Positions 11,602 through 23,657 are shown, numbered from the stretch's first letter. The stretch is DNA of 64,000 nt from Onthophagus taurus (GCF_036711975.1 NC_091973.1:14942001-15006000), one strand, 5' to 3'. Notes: generated from the letters alone by a model not told the origin. Translations and numbers: made by a program.

Positions 11602-12840
11602 GAGTGCTGAGCTCGTCCAAGAAAAAGTAAAAACAAAGACCCTTAACGATTTAGATTGGGTCAAGGTCAAAAGCATGAGAAAAACTCGTGCGGGCACAAT
11701 AGCCTTAAGGCAGTCCCAGACGATGCGTGTATTCGACGAATACGCAAATATTTAGCATTCGCATTACACATTCGCGTTACCTCCCATACCATTTGATAGT
11801 TTGGCAAATATTCGCCTCGTAAAACGTTCGACAAATGTTCTGCTATAGGATAAGCCGTTTAAAAATTTGAAAAATTGACAGCTAAATAATAAATATTAGT
11901 TCAATAACTAATAAACTTTATTATTATTTTAGAATTTAAAATTTTGTTTGAAAGAAATTTACACAAAGTACAGCTATCAATTCTTTCCTTTTTTTTCATC
12001 GCGAGCTTGTAGGTATTAATTAATTAAGTATAATAATGATAATACAATAATTTTATTATTAAGAAATATATTATAAATCTGTGTATAGACCATTTCGAAG
12101 TAGCGAACCGTGTGGGAGCTACGCCGAAAGCATTTGCAGTACGGTTCGTGTTCCTTTGGTTCGTGCTAGCTTACCGACAATCCACGGGTAGAATGCGAAT
12201 AACGAATGTTCGGCGAAGGTGATCTCCCACACGCTACGCGAATGTGTCCGAATAGCGAATATTCGCCGAATACACGCATCGTCTGGGACTGCCTTTAGAA
12301 ATGCAAGATGACGAAGGTGCATCTGCAGTTAAGGATTATATCAAAAAAGAAAATATGGGATTGGTTACAGAAATGCCCAAAACGTTTGGGCCGTCACTGA
12401 TAATTTATGATGTCCCGAATGAGTATAAAAACGAACAATTACTGAGCGAGATATATTCAAGAAACCTAAAAAAGAAAGGTATTATTCAATCAGTTTTTGA
12501 TGATAATGTAAGAGTTAGGTGGCGGAGCCAAAAATCGAAAGAAGATAGAGTGAATGTTATTTTAGAAACAAATGGAAAAATTTTTTCGTTAATTGAGAAA
12601 GAGGGACGAGTATTCCTAAATGGGTGCTCGTGTAGAACTAGGGAGTACATATCTATTTTAAGGTGTTACATTAGGTGTTAAATGCCTCATGTTTGGACAC
12701 ACGACCAAGACCTGTAAGGGAAAGAGCTTATGCAGTAGATGTGGAAATGAGGGCCATAAGATCGCGGAATGTAAGGTACCCGTTGCGAATTGAATCGAAT
12801 TGAATACAAACGTGCGTTAGAAGCACAAAGAGCAAAAACA
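11602..12840 (+). pseudogene. R1-like ORF1, copy A, split by a MITE
   Basis: ORF1 proteins of this group bind element RNA. The reading starts near 11602 (AELVQEKVKTK) and is cut at 11707 by a 587-bp insertion, resuming at 12298 with MQDDEGASAVKDYIKKEN. It ends early at 12681 after a small duplication around AGGTGTTACATTAGGTGTTA, and the CCHC knuckles (CLMFGHTTKTC, CSRCGNEGHKIAEC) continue in another frame. The third knuckle region of copy B (CINCKSKKRQSDHS) is deleted here near 12790. Confidence 0.8.
11708..12294. mobile_element. PIF/Harbinger-like MITE in ORF1 (TSD TTA)
   Basis: The 587-bp insert has terminal inverted repeats beginning AGGCAGTCCCAGACGATGCG and is flanked by TTA at 11705-11707 and 12295-12297. 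Copy B of the retrotransposon (near 42320) has the uninterrupted site with a single TTA, which proves the boundaries. A TTA/TAA duplication with short inverted repeats and no transposase is the pattern of PIF/Harbinger MITEs. The inside is rich in GAATATTCGC-type repeats. The small frame at 12119-12322 is not a gene. Confidence 0.85.
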
Positions 12841-12844
12841 GTCT

Positions 12845-15737
12845 ATGTTTAGGTTAAAGTGTAAACAAGTAAATTGTGCTAGATCAAAAACTGTTATGGC
12901 TGAGTTGGCAAAACTGGTGGTCGAGGAATCAATAGATATAGTCCTTATTCAAGAACCATATGTGTTCAAAAATTCAATTAGAGGTCTGGGAGCGAAATAT
13001 CGACTGGTCTATGGAGAAGGTGGTAATGAGATTGGGGCAGCGATCGCGGTGATTAACCCGGCGTTGGTAATTACTGCCATAAGTTCATTAATGCATAAAA
13101 ACTGGGTGGTAATAAATGTTCAATATGGGAATGAAAAATTGTACGTAGGATCACTATATTGTCAATAAGGGGACCAAATTGATGTATACTTACCTGTTCT
13201 GGAAGATATTTTTCAAAAGTGTGCTGATGGTCCACTAATATTGGGCGCAGATGTTAATGCAAGATCCACTATGTGGTACGATCGCTTCACTGATGAAAGA
13301 GGGGCTAAACTTGAGGAATTCCTCCTGGAAAAAACCATTTATCTATTAAACGAAATGGGTAACATATCTACCTTTTCTGGTCCTAATGGTGAATCGCAGA
13401 TTGATCTGACGATGGCGAATGGTAGAGGTGCTGGCGTCGTCGTGGACTGGAAAGTGGTGGAGGACACGTCCTTGGACCACCGGACGGTCTGCTTCGGCGT
13501 TGGTGGGCTGGTTCGGGAACCTGAAACAAAAACTATAAAAGACATTAATAAAACTAATTGGGGTAAGTTTGACGATTTAGTATGTTTTAGCTTTCAGCCT
13601 ATTGTGGTACGTGAAATGTTAAATGAGGACATAAATGTGGGAGTAGAAAGGTTCTGCAAAGAACTTGGCGATATAATTAATAAGGTTACACCTGTTAGGA
13701 AGTTACAAAACAACAAGGTGAAATGGTGAAATCCAGGGCTAGGAAAACAGAGCAAAAGTTAAAAGAATTAGGAAGGAGGTCGTCAATGCACGAAGATACG
13801 GGTATTGCGAGGACCGCATTGCTCGATTAATAAGAGATTATAATAAGGTAAAGAATGAATATAAGAACGAAATGTTTAGGGCTAAAAAGGCAAACTGGGA
13901 CAAATTCGTGATGAATCAATCCCAGAAAGACCCGTGGGGAATCTATTATAAGATTGTAATGAATAAAATTAGGATAGGGGAAGTATTCAATCAATAGAGT
14001 GTCAAAATGGGGAAACTATATAGGGCGGAGCATGTGAAACGATTGTGGGCAACGCAACCTGGGGCGTTGATGGAACTTTTCAATTGCTGTAAGAAAAATA
14101 AAACGTTTCCAGCTTCCTGGAAACAGGCTAAAGCAGTAATGTTACTGAAAGACAAAGGCAGAGACAAATCTGATCCAAAGTCATACCGCTTGATTTCGTT
14201 GCTACCTGTATTGGGTAAAGTGTTTGAAAAGTTGATTTAGGGAAGGATTAAAGACAAATATCTGGAGTCTGGTCGCGTAAATGAAAACCAGTACGGGTTT
14301 AAGAGAAATAAAAGTACGATAGACGCTTTGCTGCACGTTCAAAATTTAGTTGTAAATACAAAAGCGAAGTTTGTGCTGGGTATATTGGTTGATATACAAG
14401 ATGCCTTCGATAATTTGTGGTGGGAAGCAATCCTAGATATTTTGCGCAGAATTGGGGTAAGTTGGGATATATATAACATAGTTTGTTCTTACCTTTCAGA
14501 GCGAGTTGTGTACGTTGAGTCCAGTGTGGGCATAGAGAGTAAAACCATGACAAAAGGATGTCCGGAGGGGTCGATCCTGGGGCCGCACTTCTGTAATCTC
14601 GTATTTGACGGGGTCCTGGAGATTGTGGTTCCGGGTTGAACCTCTGTGGCATTCGCCGATGACTTGATGGTCTTGGTTGAAGGGGAAAATCGAAGAGATC
14701 TGGAAAATAAAGCAAAACAGATTATGACATTAATTCATGAATGGGTTACACATAAGAAAATGAACATAGCGCCAGGAAAAACAAATACCATACTACTAAA
14801 GGGAAGCATGCAAAGAAAGCCTATCGTAAAGATAGATGGAGTGACGGCAGTCAATAAAAGTCAACTTAAATATTTGGGAATAATCATGGACGAAAAGATG
14901 ACATACTTACCGCACCTAAAATACCTGAAAGAAAAGTTGGGAGTAATAATAAATCAGATGCGTAGAATTCTGAGGGTCCAGTTTGGTCTGGGCAGAAAAG
15001 CGTTAGGGACAATATACGACGGATTATTTCTGGGAATTCTACTCTACGGGGTACAGGTGTGGGGAGGGAAAATCGCAAATTGTGTAGTTAGAAGAATGTT
15101 AATATCAATTCAAAGATACATGCTGTTGTCAATGTCACCGTTATTCAGAACAGTTTCAAACGATGCCTTGCAGGTATTAAATGGGTTTATGCCCGTAGAT
15201 ATTGTAATAGCTACGGGGTATATAACGTACTGGGGCAGTAAGGGGGTGATACGTGAAGTACTTGGGATTAGGGGTATGAGAATAACAAATGATAAAAGTA
15301 GGAAAATGGTAAAGAAAGAAATAAATAAAAGAGCTATTAGGGTATGGCAAAAGAGGTGGGATGAAAGCGATGAGGGGAGGGTGACTTACCTTTTTAGATC
15401 CCGAGTAATGGATGGCCTTCCGAGCTGGTTCCAGGTAGGATTAAATAGTGGGTTTGTACTGACTGGTCACGGGCCTGTAAGACAAACATTGAATAAGTTA
15501 GGCTTAATAAATACAGTAAGATGTACTTGTGGCCAGATAGAAACGGTGGAGCATATGTTATTGGAGTGCGAGAAATATAATGAGGCAAGAAACGCGATTA
15601 AAAGAGATTTAAATATTGGTGTATTAGATAGAAGCACTCTGGGTAATCTGACTGCCACGGGTAAGCGCTTTGCAAAATTAAAGGAATATGCAGATGCTAT
15701 TTTTTCAATAAGAAAATCAGAGTCTGATGAATTATGA
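12845..15737 (+). pseudogene. R1-like ORF2 (endonuclease, RT), copy A
   Basis: The endonuclease domain shows VLIQEPYV (about 12940), LGADVNARSTMWYD (about 13240) and SQIDLTMA (about 13393). The reverse transcriptase shows YRLISLLPVLGKVFEK, LVDIQDAFDNLWW, GSILGP and FADD (about 14650), and the tail carries CTCGQIETVEHMLLEC (about 15523). Breaks include TAA at 13166-13168, TGA near 13727, a deletion near 14010, TAG near 14238 and TGA at 14637-14639. The first and last of these stops also occur in copy B. The final 363-aa frame (14646-15737) is intact. Confidence 0.85.
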
Positions 15738-15995
15738 GTAATTTGGCTATTGACTTGTTTATTATTTGTAAATTGTTTATTTATTTAGAGTTTATTTATT
15801 TATTTATTATTATTTATGCTTTGTTGTATGTTCTGTTTTAATTATAGGAGTTATCTGTGATATTTACACCCTTCGTTAAGGAAGAAAGTCGGTGATATTT
15901 ACAATCTTCGCTTAAAGAAATCTGTGATATACGTGTGCTGTGTCGTGATGCAGAGAATTATTTACAAGTTCTGGTTTTGATATTAAAAATAAAAC

Positions 15996-17099
15996 AACGT
16001 GGTGGAGATATTATTCTCTTGAGAAATCTTGTGGACAATTGTTTTCGGAGTTTCCAGATTATGTGGGATCACATTGCGCACCAATGTGATTTACGAATTC
16101 ATAGAGATGTCGGAATGGGCTACACATTGCCAGTTTTCCGTAATCGCTAAGTCAATCTTAAAAACACTTCTAGAGAAAAATGTCTTCCTTTGTCGTAATT
16201 GCATTGCATATTTTTGCCATGCAGTTGCATCGTATTCGAAACATTGAAAATAAATCATCATACGCTTCTGCGTTAGTAAATGACATGTTTACAGTTACCA
16301 TGGTTATGTGATTTGTTTTTCTCGATGAGGTAACTGGATCCGATTGATGGCACTCGAGTTTTTAACATTTTCTTCTATAATTCGAGAACGGGTGGCGATA
16401 TCAAGATGCGGTTTTCAAAATTTGGATGCAAATTTTATGGTGACTAAGGGTCTTTTAATTTAACTTTTCTTCAAAAATCAAAAATATGTAATCGCTGCAG
16501 CTAACGCCCTCTAGCTCATTTGTTTTAAAGCAAACGGTCCTACTGAAAATATCTTTAAAAAGAGCATAAAATGCTCTTTCAAACAACACCGAAAATATTC
16601 AAATCGGTTGAATGGTCTAGGAGATATTAAAATGTAAACATATGAAAACGTATTGGTCTCCCCTCCCTTATTATGACAGATATGAGAAATATCGCAAAAC
16701 AAAAGCGATGCGGTATTATCCAAGCTATTAAATGATGTTGTCAAAGTTATAGCTCATCGTCTAAGTTTCTGAGATAGCGGGAACTTTATGTTTCTCAATG
16801 GCAGTTACGCCCCCTAGCGGTCGAATTACGAACTTCAAAATAATTTCCAGCTATTTCTCTTGGTCACTTTGCTTATAAGGATTTTTTTTCCCAAACCTCT
16901 AGGCCTTACCGTTCTAGAGATACAGCCGCTCCGTACGCTTAACGGGACATTTTTGAATTCAAATTCTATCTTTTGCAATTAAAGTCTGGATGTCATAAAA
17001 CGAAATATAACCCAGTTTTCCGTCAAATATCCTCAAAGTACCAAAGTTAACGCAAGAAGTTTGTTAACCGTTGCAGGTAAAGTGGTCTTTCTGAGCAAT
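15996..17099. other. Non-coding stretch, possible 5' end of a DNA element
   Basis: No supported gene. From about 16480 the sequence has paired motifs (AACGCCCTCTAGCTC near 16503; ACGCCCCCTAGCGGTCG near 16806) that may belong to the non-coding 5' part of the Tc1/mariner-like fragment that follows. I could not find a matching inverted repeat downstream, so its limits are unknown. Confidence 0.4.
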
Positions 17100-17677
17100 G
17101 TACAACAAAAGTTGATTATGATAAAATGTTTGTTATGTTAAATTATGGCGATATGCTGAATTTTATTAATTTAGCGTATAAGAGAAAAAATGAGTTTTTT
17201 CTTGAAAATGTTTTTCCAATATTACGTTTTACTATAAAAAAAAATGATCTGAGTGATTGAACTTTTTTAAAAAACATAATATTTTTGGACGAAGCATCGT
17301 TTACCACCAATGGAGTGGTTACATCACAAAATAGTCGATTCTGATCAAAGACTAATCCACATTATCGCATAGCTTGTAAACGCCAGTATTCCCAGAAAGT
17401 GAATGTGTGGTATGCTGTTTCGTGGGACGGTGTTATTGGACCTTACTTTATAAACGGCAATTTGAATCAACACCGATATTTGGAAATACTAGAAAATTGT
17501 TTATTTAATTATCTTCACGGCGTGGATTTAGAAAAACGCAATCAATTATATTTTCAACAAGATGGTTGCGGCCCACATACGACCATTTTAATTAGAAATT
17601 ATTTAAATACGTTATTTCGAAAAGAATGGATTGGTGAATATGGTCCGGAACCATGGCCGTCAAGAAGTCCGGATTAG
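17100..17677 (+). pseudogene. Tc1/mariner-like transposase fragment
   Basis: The fragment carries two catalytic-type aspartates: FLDEASFTTNG (about 17285) and FQQDGCGPHTT (about 17560). It also has VWYAVSWDGVIGPYF and ends at WPSRSPD, just where the third acidic residue and DFFLWG would follow in this family. The stop after SPD belongs to the joined hAT-like sequence. The N-terminal DNA-binding region is absent or unreadable, and stops lie near 17256 and 17341. A cut-and-paste DNA transposase is inferred; it is inactive. Confidence 0.75.
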
Positions 17678-18679
17678 GGTGTCCAATTCCCGGGACTAAA
17701 AATGTTTTCGGGATTCGGGACTAAATTCTAATTCCCGGTACTTGGACCAAATCTCCCGAATTCCCGAAAATAGTCCTGAAATCAAAATACGTTTGCAAAA
17801 AAATATTTAAAAAACATTTAAAAACGTACTTTCGGTTTTTTACTTTAGTGTTACTGTAGGAGTTCACTAATTGAATAAAACAAATTTATATAGAATGAGA
17901 GAAACATAAAAAAATCACAAAATAGGAAATTAAAAAAAAAATTTATTTTTTAAAATATGCTTTAGTTCTACAAGTGCGTTTAAAGATTTATCTCCTAATA
18001 CCAAGCGTATTTTCGTTGCAAAATAACCGGCAATAGAAAACGTCCTTTCCGATTGTACACTCGTGGGCGGTATGGTTAGCAAATACTATGGTAGCATAGT
18101 TGAAGATTCTTGCCTCAACACCCGCCTTTCTCGAAAAGGGCCATTTCGTCTTTGATTATTGTAATTAATGAATTTTTTGTTGATGTTCCAATTTGAGGTG
18201 GTGATATTGCTCTCGTGCTGGTGGACGTAGACATTGCATTTTCAAAAATCCTATTTAATTTTTCTGCTAATGACAAATTATTTGACGAGCACACAAAAAC
18301 CTCCAGAGCACAGGCTAGCCACAACTCACAGTGTCACACGACTATACCTATTAACTGGAGCACCGCCGGTATATAACACCGATTCTACAAATATTGCAAG
18401 TCGTAACTCGTTCTAGGCGGTGATTCCCCTATCAATTTAGGTTTTTTACGAACTCGGAGAACCGTTTCGTTAGATCATCCGTTAGCTAGTCGGAGCCTTG
18501 AGGTCGATATTTTTAGCAGGTTGTAACCTGTTAGTTGTAGTCGTTCCGATATTTTAATTTTTTCCTTCATTTCGCGACTTTTAAAATCCCGGGACTTCTT
18601 AGTGGTCCCGGACCTACATTTTTTTCAAGAAATCCCGGGGCGGACTCGGGACTAAATACCGGGACTGGACGAGTGCCTG
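17675..18679 (-). mobile_element. hAT-like element, C-terminal remnant
   Basis: The ends resemble each other as inverted repeats (TAGGGTGTCCAATTCCCGG at the left, CCGGGACTGGACGAGTGCC at the right), and both flanks repeat CGGGACTAAA. On the minus strand, about 18060-17945 encodes SERTFSIAGYFATKIRL and the following LVELKHIL, the hAT C-terminal dimerisation signature. Upstream, a linker fragment (18324-18115) is out of frame. No 8-bp target duplication is visible. The element joined exactly onto the end of the mariner-like fragment. Confidence 0.7.
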
Positions 18680-20110
18680 TTTTTTTGGTTTTTCTCGCAG
18701 AGTTTTTATTTTTACTATTTGCCGCTTTGGAGCAATGTAGAACAACTCTAGAACAATTTAAAACAACAATGAAAAATTTAAAAATAAAAAAATGGGGAGC
18801 TAACTTCCCGTACTCGATTACCCCCGCAATTTACAACTCCAGATCAAAGTCTATATCCTCGCAAGTATCATCAGCTACGAAGGTACTCACTCTTTAAGTG
18901 ATGTAGGATACTGCACGGCATTTGTGCCCAACAATGCCAATTGGTTATTATTTAATGATTTAAGAAAAAAATCCATACAAGTTGAAGAAGCAACAGAAAT
19001 AAATGCACAAATGTGCATATATATGTGTAAATGAGTTCCGTGATATTAGTCTCTTTAGATGATTTAATTTATTTAGGTATACTTTACTTTAGAATAAGTT
19101 TTTGTGCAGTTTTTGTGAAAGAATAGTTATTGTTTTGTTAGTTTAGTTTATTTATTAATTTATTACTTAGTTTTACAAAATAAAATACACTTTAAATCGC
19201 ATCTTATGTTTTATTATTATAAGTTTAAATAGAAAGGTGATTTTTAGAAAATTAGATGGTCAGATTATTCAATATTTTTTAATTTTTTAAAACTATTATT
19301 TTATTAAAGGTTGGGTTCACTGATTCAACAAAACCTGCCCGATATCACAACAACTAATAAAATTTAAGGTTTTTCTAGTGAAAATAACAGCTGTTTTGAA
19401 TTGTTTTAATTGTTGTAAGTAGTAATTTTTAATATGAAACTTTAAAAGAACTAAAACCGCAGTGATTAAATAAACATTTTAAGTACCTAGAACAACAAGA
19501 ACAATATAGAGCAACAAAAAATATGTGATTTTGCAAAATTAATGTCCCTGTTAAACGCAAATCTAGAACAATTTGAATCGGCAAAGTTTGAGTTATTTTA
19601 GATTGTTCTATGTTTTTTAATTCTTATTGTGTAATATAAAACCGCTGTCACAAGAATTACTAACTGAAACTTCCAAAAACTTTAATTTTCAAAGAGTAAA
19701 GTGCCCTTTAGAGAGTTGTTCTAGTGAAAATAATAGCTGTTCCAGATTACGTTAGCTATAATAAATGTATATTTGTAATATGGAATTGATAATAGAAAAA
19801 CTATGGTCACAGCAATCAACTAGACATTTCGGCGGCCAAACCTATTTTTAATTATAACTTCGTAATACTGTATCCCATAATTTTGATTTTCTAGAACAAT
19901 AACTAGAACAATTAGAACAACCCAGAACAACAAAGAAAATTTGATTTTTCCAAAAATGGGGGGCTAGTCAAAAAACCCGTTTTTTCTCTAGAACTCTAGA
20001 ACAATCTAGAACAACAATAAAAAAATTAAAAATCAAAAAATGGGGGGCTAACTTCCCGCACTCCCCCAACTACGTTCATCGTTCACTCGGGCACAAACTA
20101 CTCGGCAATA
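18680..20110. repeat. AT-rich block bounded by about 75-bp direct repeats
   Basis: The segment around CTAGAACAATTTAAAACAAC ending ATGGGGAGCTAACTTCCCG at 18738-18814 recurs at 19988-20062 with small changes, and a third partial copy lies at 19925-19965. Between them TAGAACAA occurs many times and no frame is open. The flanking copies could be the terminal direct repeats of a short retroelement or the ends of a segmental repeat; I cannot decide. Confidence 0.6.
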
Positions 20111-20167
20111 TTGTTGTGTTGTTTTGCAACCAGGTCAAGTGTTTGTGTATTGTTCTGTGTTTATTAA

Positions 20168-21000
20168 GATTTAACGATATGCGATCTTCGTCTGGGATCA
20201 TTTTGTACGAAGAGGAGATGTCTCAATGTGTAGTGAATGTAAGCGAGAATTTAAATTCTTTGGCAATACTACAAATTTATTACAAAAATCTAAACCTACT
20301 GAAGATACATCATGCGAAGAAATTCGAGGTACACTCCCGTCAACTTCTACAACTGAAACTTTCTCACAACATTCTATAATACACCCACCGCTTTCCAAAC
20401 GTAAACGTCAACTTGCTCTTTACGGAAAAACACAAACATATAACATTTCAGAAAATGAGCAAACCGAAATAGATCAAAGTTTAGTTGAAATGATAGCTTC
20501 TGATTTTCAGCTCTTATCCATTGTTGAAAATAGGGGTTCATAAAATATACAAATAAACTTAATCCGCATTATGACTTACCAAGTCGAAAAAAAATTACAA
20601 CTTCTCTGATACCAAATATATACACAGCGACGTTGAGTAAGGTTAAAAATGAGTTAAATTTGTCGTAACATTTGTTTATAACAACAGATATATGGACATC
20701 ATCATCTACGAAAGTATTTTTGGCAGTTACTGCTCATTATATAAACGGAAGCCAATTGAACAGTTACCTACTGGAAACAAAACAATTGGTTGATCGTCAT
20801 TCAGCAGAAAATGTTGCCAGCGCACTTCGCGAAGTTTTTGAAAGTTGGGATATCTTTGAAAAAGTTCACTGTATTGTAACAGATAACGCTTTAAATAAGA
20901 GAAACGCTATCACTGTTCATCTCAATAAGACTCACCAACCCTGTATAGCACATACGCTGAACCTTGTAGCGCCGAAAATTCAAAACAAGACACAAATTGA
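20168..21000 (+). pseudogene. hAT transposase, N-terminal half
   Basis: The reading shows a Cys-rich, BED-type zinc finger remnant (CSECKREFKFFGNTTNL near 20230), a Ser/Thr-rich linker, then KYTNKLNPHYDLPSRKKIT in another frame. It continues with FITTDIWTSSSTKVFLAVTAHY (about 20672-20740), which holds the first catalytic Asp, and CIVTDNALNK (second Asp, about 20872-20900). It ends near 21000 at a clear change of sequence, so the rest of the catalytic domain and the dimerisation region are gone. Frameshifts lie at about 20540 and 20670. It is a different piece from the hAT tail at 17675-18679. Confidence 0.75.
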
Positions 21001-22478
21001 TAGGATCGGGCTCCGGTAACTCAGTGAAGAAGGGAGGGTTCTGATCTAAATAAGGGCGCCACGAACTTAAACCAAAACCTATCAATACAAACCTTTGACC
21101 CAGCAAGTCCGAATCCAATGTCAAAGGAAAAGAAACAAGTACTAAAATACACAAAAAAAAGTAATATTGAGATAATAGATTCAAACAACTAGGTATATTG
21201 AAATGTCCTCAAAAATTGACTGACTTTGTTAATCAAAATAATTGTATTGATAATATATCTAATATTATACCAATAATGATCTTTAATAATGAAAAGTAAG
21301 GATATGAAATTAATCTCTAAAAACCTTATCGCTTTTGACTCAAGAAACCAAAAATAAAATACAAATAATAAAATCCTGAAAGAAAGTAAAATTAGTACAC
21401 AATAAATTATCATCAGCTGATGTAAATATAATTGTGGGACACCCAAAATAAGTGTCAAAAAAAAAACAAATAAGCCCGTAACGTCCAAGCGATAAGTTAA
21501 CAAAACTTCAAAAAAAAAAAAAGGTATATATCTTAATAAATTTAAATCGGTGATAATAACAAAAATATATATATATATATTGAATTGAAGACTCTTAATC
21601 AAAAAAAAAGTATTAATTAATTAATCATTAAATCAAAAACACGAAGAATTCAATCTTTCTCTTATAGTTACTAATCCTGAATTGCGCCAAGACGCGTCCG
21701 ACGTCCAAAAGGTTATGTTTGGTTATGTTTTACTTGCGTAGACCCTTTGCGCAGCTTCCTATCCCTCTCTCTTTCTTCGGAAGGAACCGGACGTAGAAAA
21801 CGGAAATTAAGATGGCTGCTCTCAGGAAATGTAAACCACGAGGGCGAAACCTCCACGAAGACGATGGTTGGTTGACGCAAGATTGGATTCAATGTTTTAC
21901 GACGGAAAACCTCTTGCTCGAAGATATATATATATATATTAGTAAAATTTATAATAAGACGCAAAAATAAAAAGCCTAAAGGGAAAACAAAAATTAAAAT
22001 CCGAAATATGAATGAACAAAAACCCTTAACCCAAAAATAAACAATGCATAACTCCAATTATGAAAATAACAAAGCGTTTTACCTGACGATCTATAACGGC
22101 TTCACGTGATGGGTGAAATAAACCATGAATAAATCCGGAAAAAACTATCCGATGAAACACGCCAACAAGTGCCAAAATAAATGAGTATAAGAGCCAATCC
22201 GGAAAATCCGCAAACGAAGATCTTGCCAAAACACCAATGCAAAATTCTTCTAAGACACTCTTATCTCAAAAACGTGGTATCAGCCTATTTAAAAATCAGA
22301 CTCCTCAATCGAAACCAAAGACACAACGGTTCGAAGACGACTGGTTAAACCGCTTGTAACCACGAAAACAATATCTAAACGGAAATAAATCCCCCCACCC
22401 CAATCAATCATAACATAATAAAAATCACTAAAAATGCATCGCATCTTACTTCAAACCAACCATAGATGGTGTTAAATT
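21001..22478. other. AT-rich stretch, no supported gene
   Basis: Frames on the minus strand here are rich in Phe, Leu and Ile and look like translated A-rich DNA, not proteins. Short TA repeats lie near 21566 and 21929. The direct repeat GGTTATGTTTGGTTATGTTT is seen at 21709. It may be the non-coding part of the element that carries the protease gene just downstream. Confidence 0.4.
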
Positions 22479-23657
22479 ATGAAAACAATGAAATTACGAA
22501 AAATGAAAATAAAAACCGCTACAAGAGTTCAGAACGCGTACGAAACATTACAATTTCTTACGAAGGACTACAATGTAAAAGTCGAAGAAAACGAGCACGA
22601 AGATATTCCATGTTTAAAAACATACGATAGTGATTACACTTTAAAATCTTTGTATAAATCATCACCCTACTACTATCATTTCGTTTTAGGTGTTTTAAAA
22701 GAATCAACTCTAAATCTTAATCGTACGAGATGTGCAAGAAACGCAAAGTCTAACAAAGTGCCAGAAGAGACTTGGGCGAAGCGCTTACGGAACAACAGAA
22801 AAGTTGTTAAGAAAGTGATGGAAACAAAAATTAAAAACAAATTAAGCAAATTAAAACAAAATTTGAAAATTAGTCTAAAAAGTCATTCTTTCATTACTAA
22901 CAACGACATTACAATGCCACTTAAATTGTCGAAAGACTATGTAGTAGCTGTGTTCAACAAAGAAAAGTTATACTACAGCAGTTTTCAAACACTTTTACAA
23001 CACAATAATATCTCTGATATGTACTTAGATAATTTTGTAATAGAACAATATTCGGCAATATTACGTACATTAATAAATAGAACCAACGTCCACATATTCC
23101 CTTGCCAACAAACTTTGAATTTATTCAGTTTATATAATGCTAAAAGAAACCAATTTAAGAACATCGACATAGTAATAGTTCCGATATACCACGACGTTCA
23201 ACGGCATTGGACGTTAATGTTTGCAAACTTAAACACTCACACAATATCATATATGGACCCATTAACATACAATTCACAACATGAAAATATAATCTTCAAA
23301 AACAGCCAGGAATATTTAAAACAAATTTCAAAACCACACCGTTGGGTAACATATAAACTTAGAAAGGTAGATTATCCTTTGCAAACAGATAGTTATAATT
23401 GCGGAGTTTTTGTCTGCCATTTTATTGAATGCATATTATTAAATAAATCATTTGATGCATTAAATGCAGATTCCTATAGAAAAACAATTATTGAAACATT
23501 ATTAAAAAACTCCGACGACGTATTAAAGGAAAAATGTTTCTATTGCGCTGAAGAGGTTCATAATGAATTCAAATGTAAGCAATGCTCGAAGATGGCCCAT
23601 GCCATCTGCAAAAATAGTTTACAAGAGCTGTGCGAATTTTGTAGACACCGACCTTAA
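22479..23657 (+). CDS. Ulp1-like (C48) cysteine protease with C-terminal zinc cluster
   Basis: An uninterrupted 392-aa frame. Residues about 165-345 look like a Ulp1/SENP-type peptidase: His243 in QRHWTLMF, Asp260 in SYMDPL, Gln302 and Cys308 in DSYNCGVFVC give the expected His-Asp-Gln-Cys set in order. The N-terminal 160 residues are basic and unrecognised. The last 40 residues have eight regularly spaced Cys (CFYCAEEV, FKCKQCSKMAHAIC, CEFC) resembling a RING/PHD-type zinc cluster. Family members remove SUMO or related modifiers, and many in insects ride on transposons. Whether this one is host or transposon-borne is open; no transposase adjoins it. The first ATG was chosen; Met4 or Met9 are possible. 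Confidence 0.75.
   Translation: MKTMKLRKMKIKTATRVQNAYETLQFLTKDYNVKVEENEHEDIPCLKTYDSDYTLKSLYKSSPYYYHFVLGVLKESTLNLNRTRCARNAKSNKVPEETWAKRLRNNRKVVKKVMETKIKNKLSKLKQNLKISLKSHSFITNNDITMPLKLSKDYVVAVFNKEKLYYSSFQTLLQHNNISDMYLDNFVIEQYSAILRTLINRTNVHIFPCQQTLNLFSLYNAKRNQFKNIDIVIVPIYHDVQRHWTLMFANLNTHTISYMDPLTYNSQHENIIFKNSQEYLKQISKPHRWVTYKLRKVDYPLQTDSYNCGVFVCHFIECILLNKSFDALNADSYRKTIIETLLKNSDDVLKEKCFYCAEEVHNEFKCKQCSKMAHAICKNSLQELCEFCRHRP

Larger units (their letters stand above)
10733..15995 (+). mobile_element. R1/I-group non-LTR retrotransposon, copy A
   Basis: A 5' UTR with 153-bp promoter-like monomers, ORF1 with CCHC knuckles, and ORF2 with AP endonuclease, reverse transcriptase and a C-terminal Cys/His motif occur in order on the plus strand. 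The 3' UTR ends near 15995 after GATATTAAAAAT. Copy B lies on the minus strand at 43158-24979. Copy A has a MITE in ORF1, a deletion near 14010 (about 170 bases of copy B absent) and several stops. R1/I group is inferred from domain order and the terminal C-x-C...H-x4-C motif; the exact clade is not settled. Confidence 0.85.

Noticed and set aside
12119..12322. 67-codon minus-strand ORF
   Set aside because: It spans the right end of the MITE and its flank; it is a chance frame in palindromic repeat sequence.
14299..14715. 138-codon minus-strand ORF, with its counterpart at 39783-40199
   Set aside because: It is the antisense shadow of the R1-like reverse transcriptase and appears in both copies for that reason.
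10733..15995. Telomere-specific (TRAS/SART type) insertion of the R1-like element
   Set aside because: I see no TTAGG-type repeats at either end of copy A or copy B.
21189..22229. Hydrophobic minus-strand ORFs that might be membrane proteins
   Set aside because: Composition is that of translated A-rich DNA (Phe, Ile, Leu runs), with no motif, no family resemblance and low-complexity stretches.
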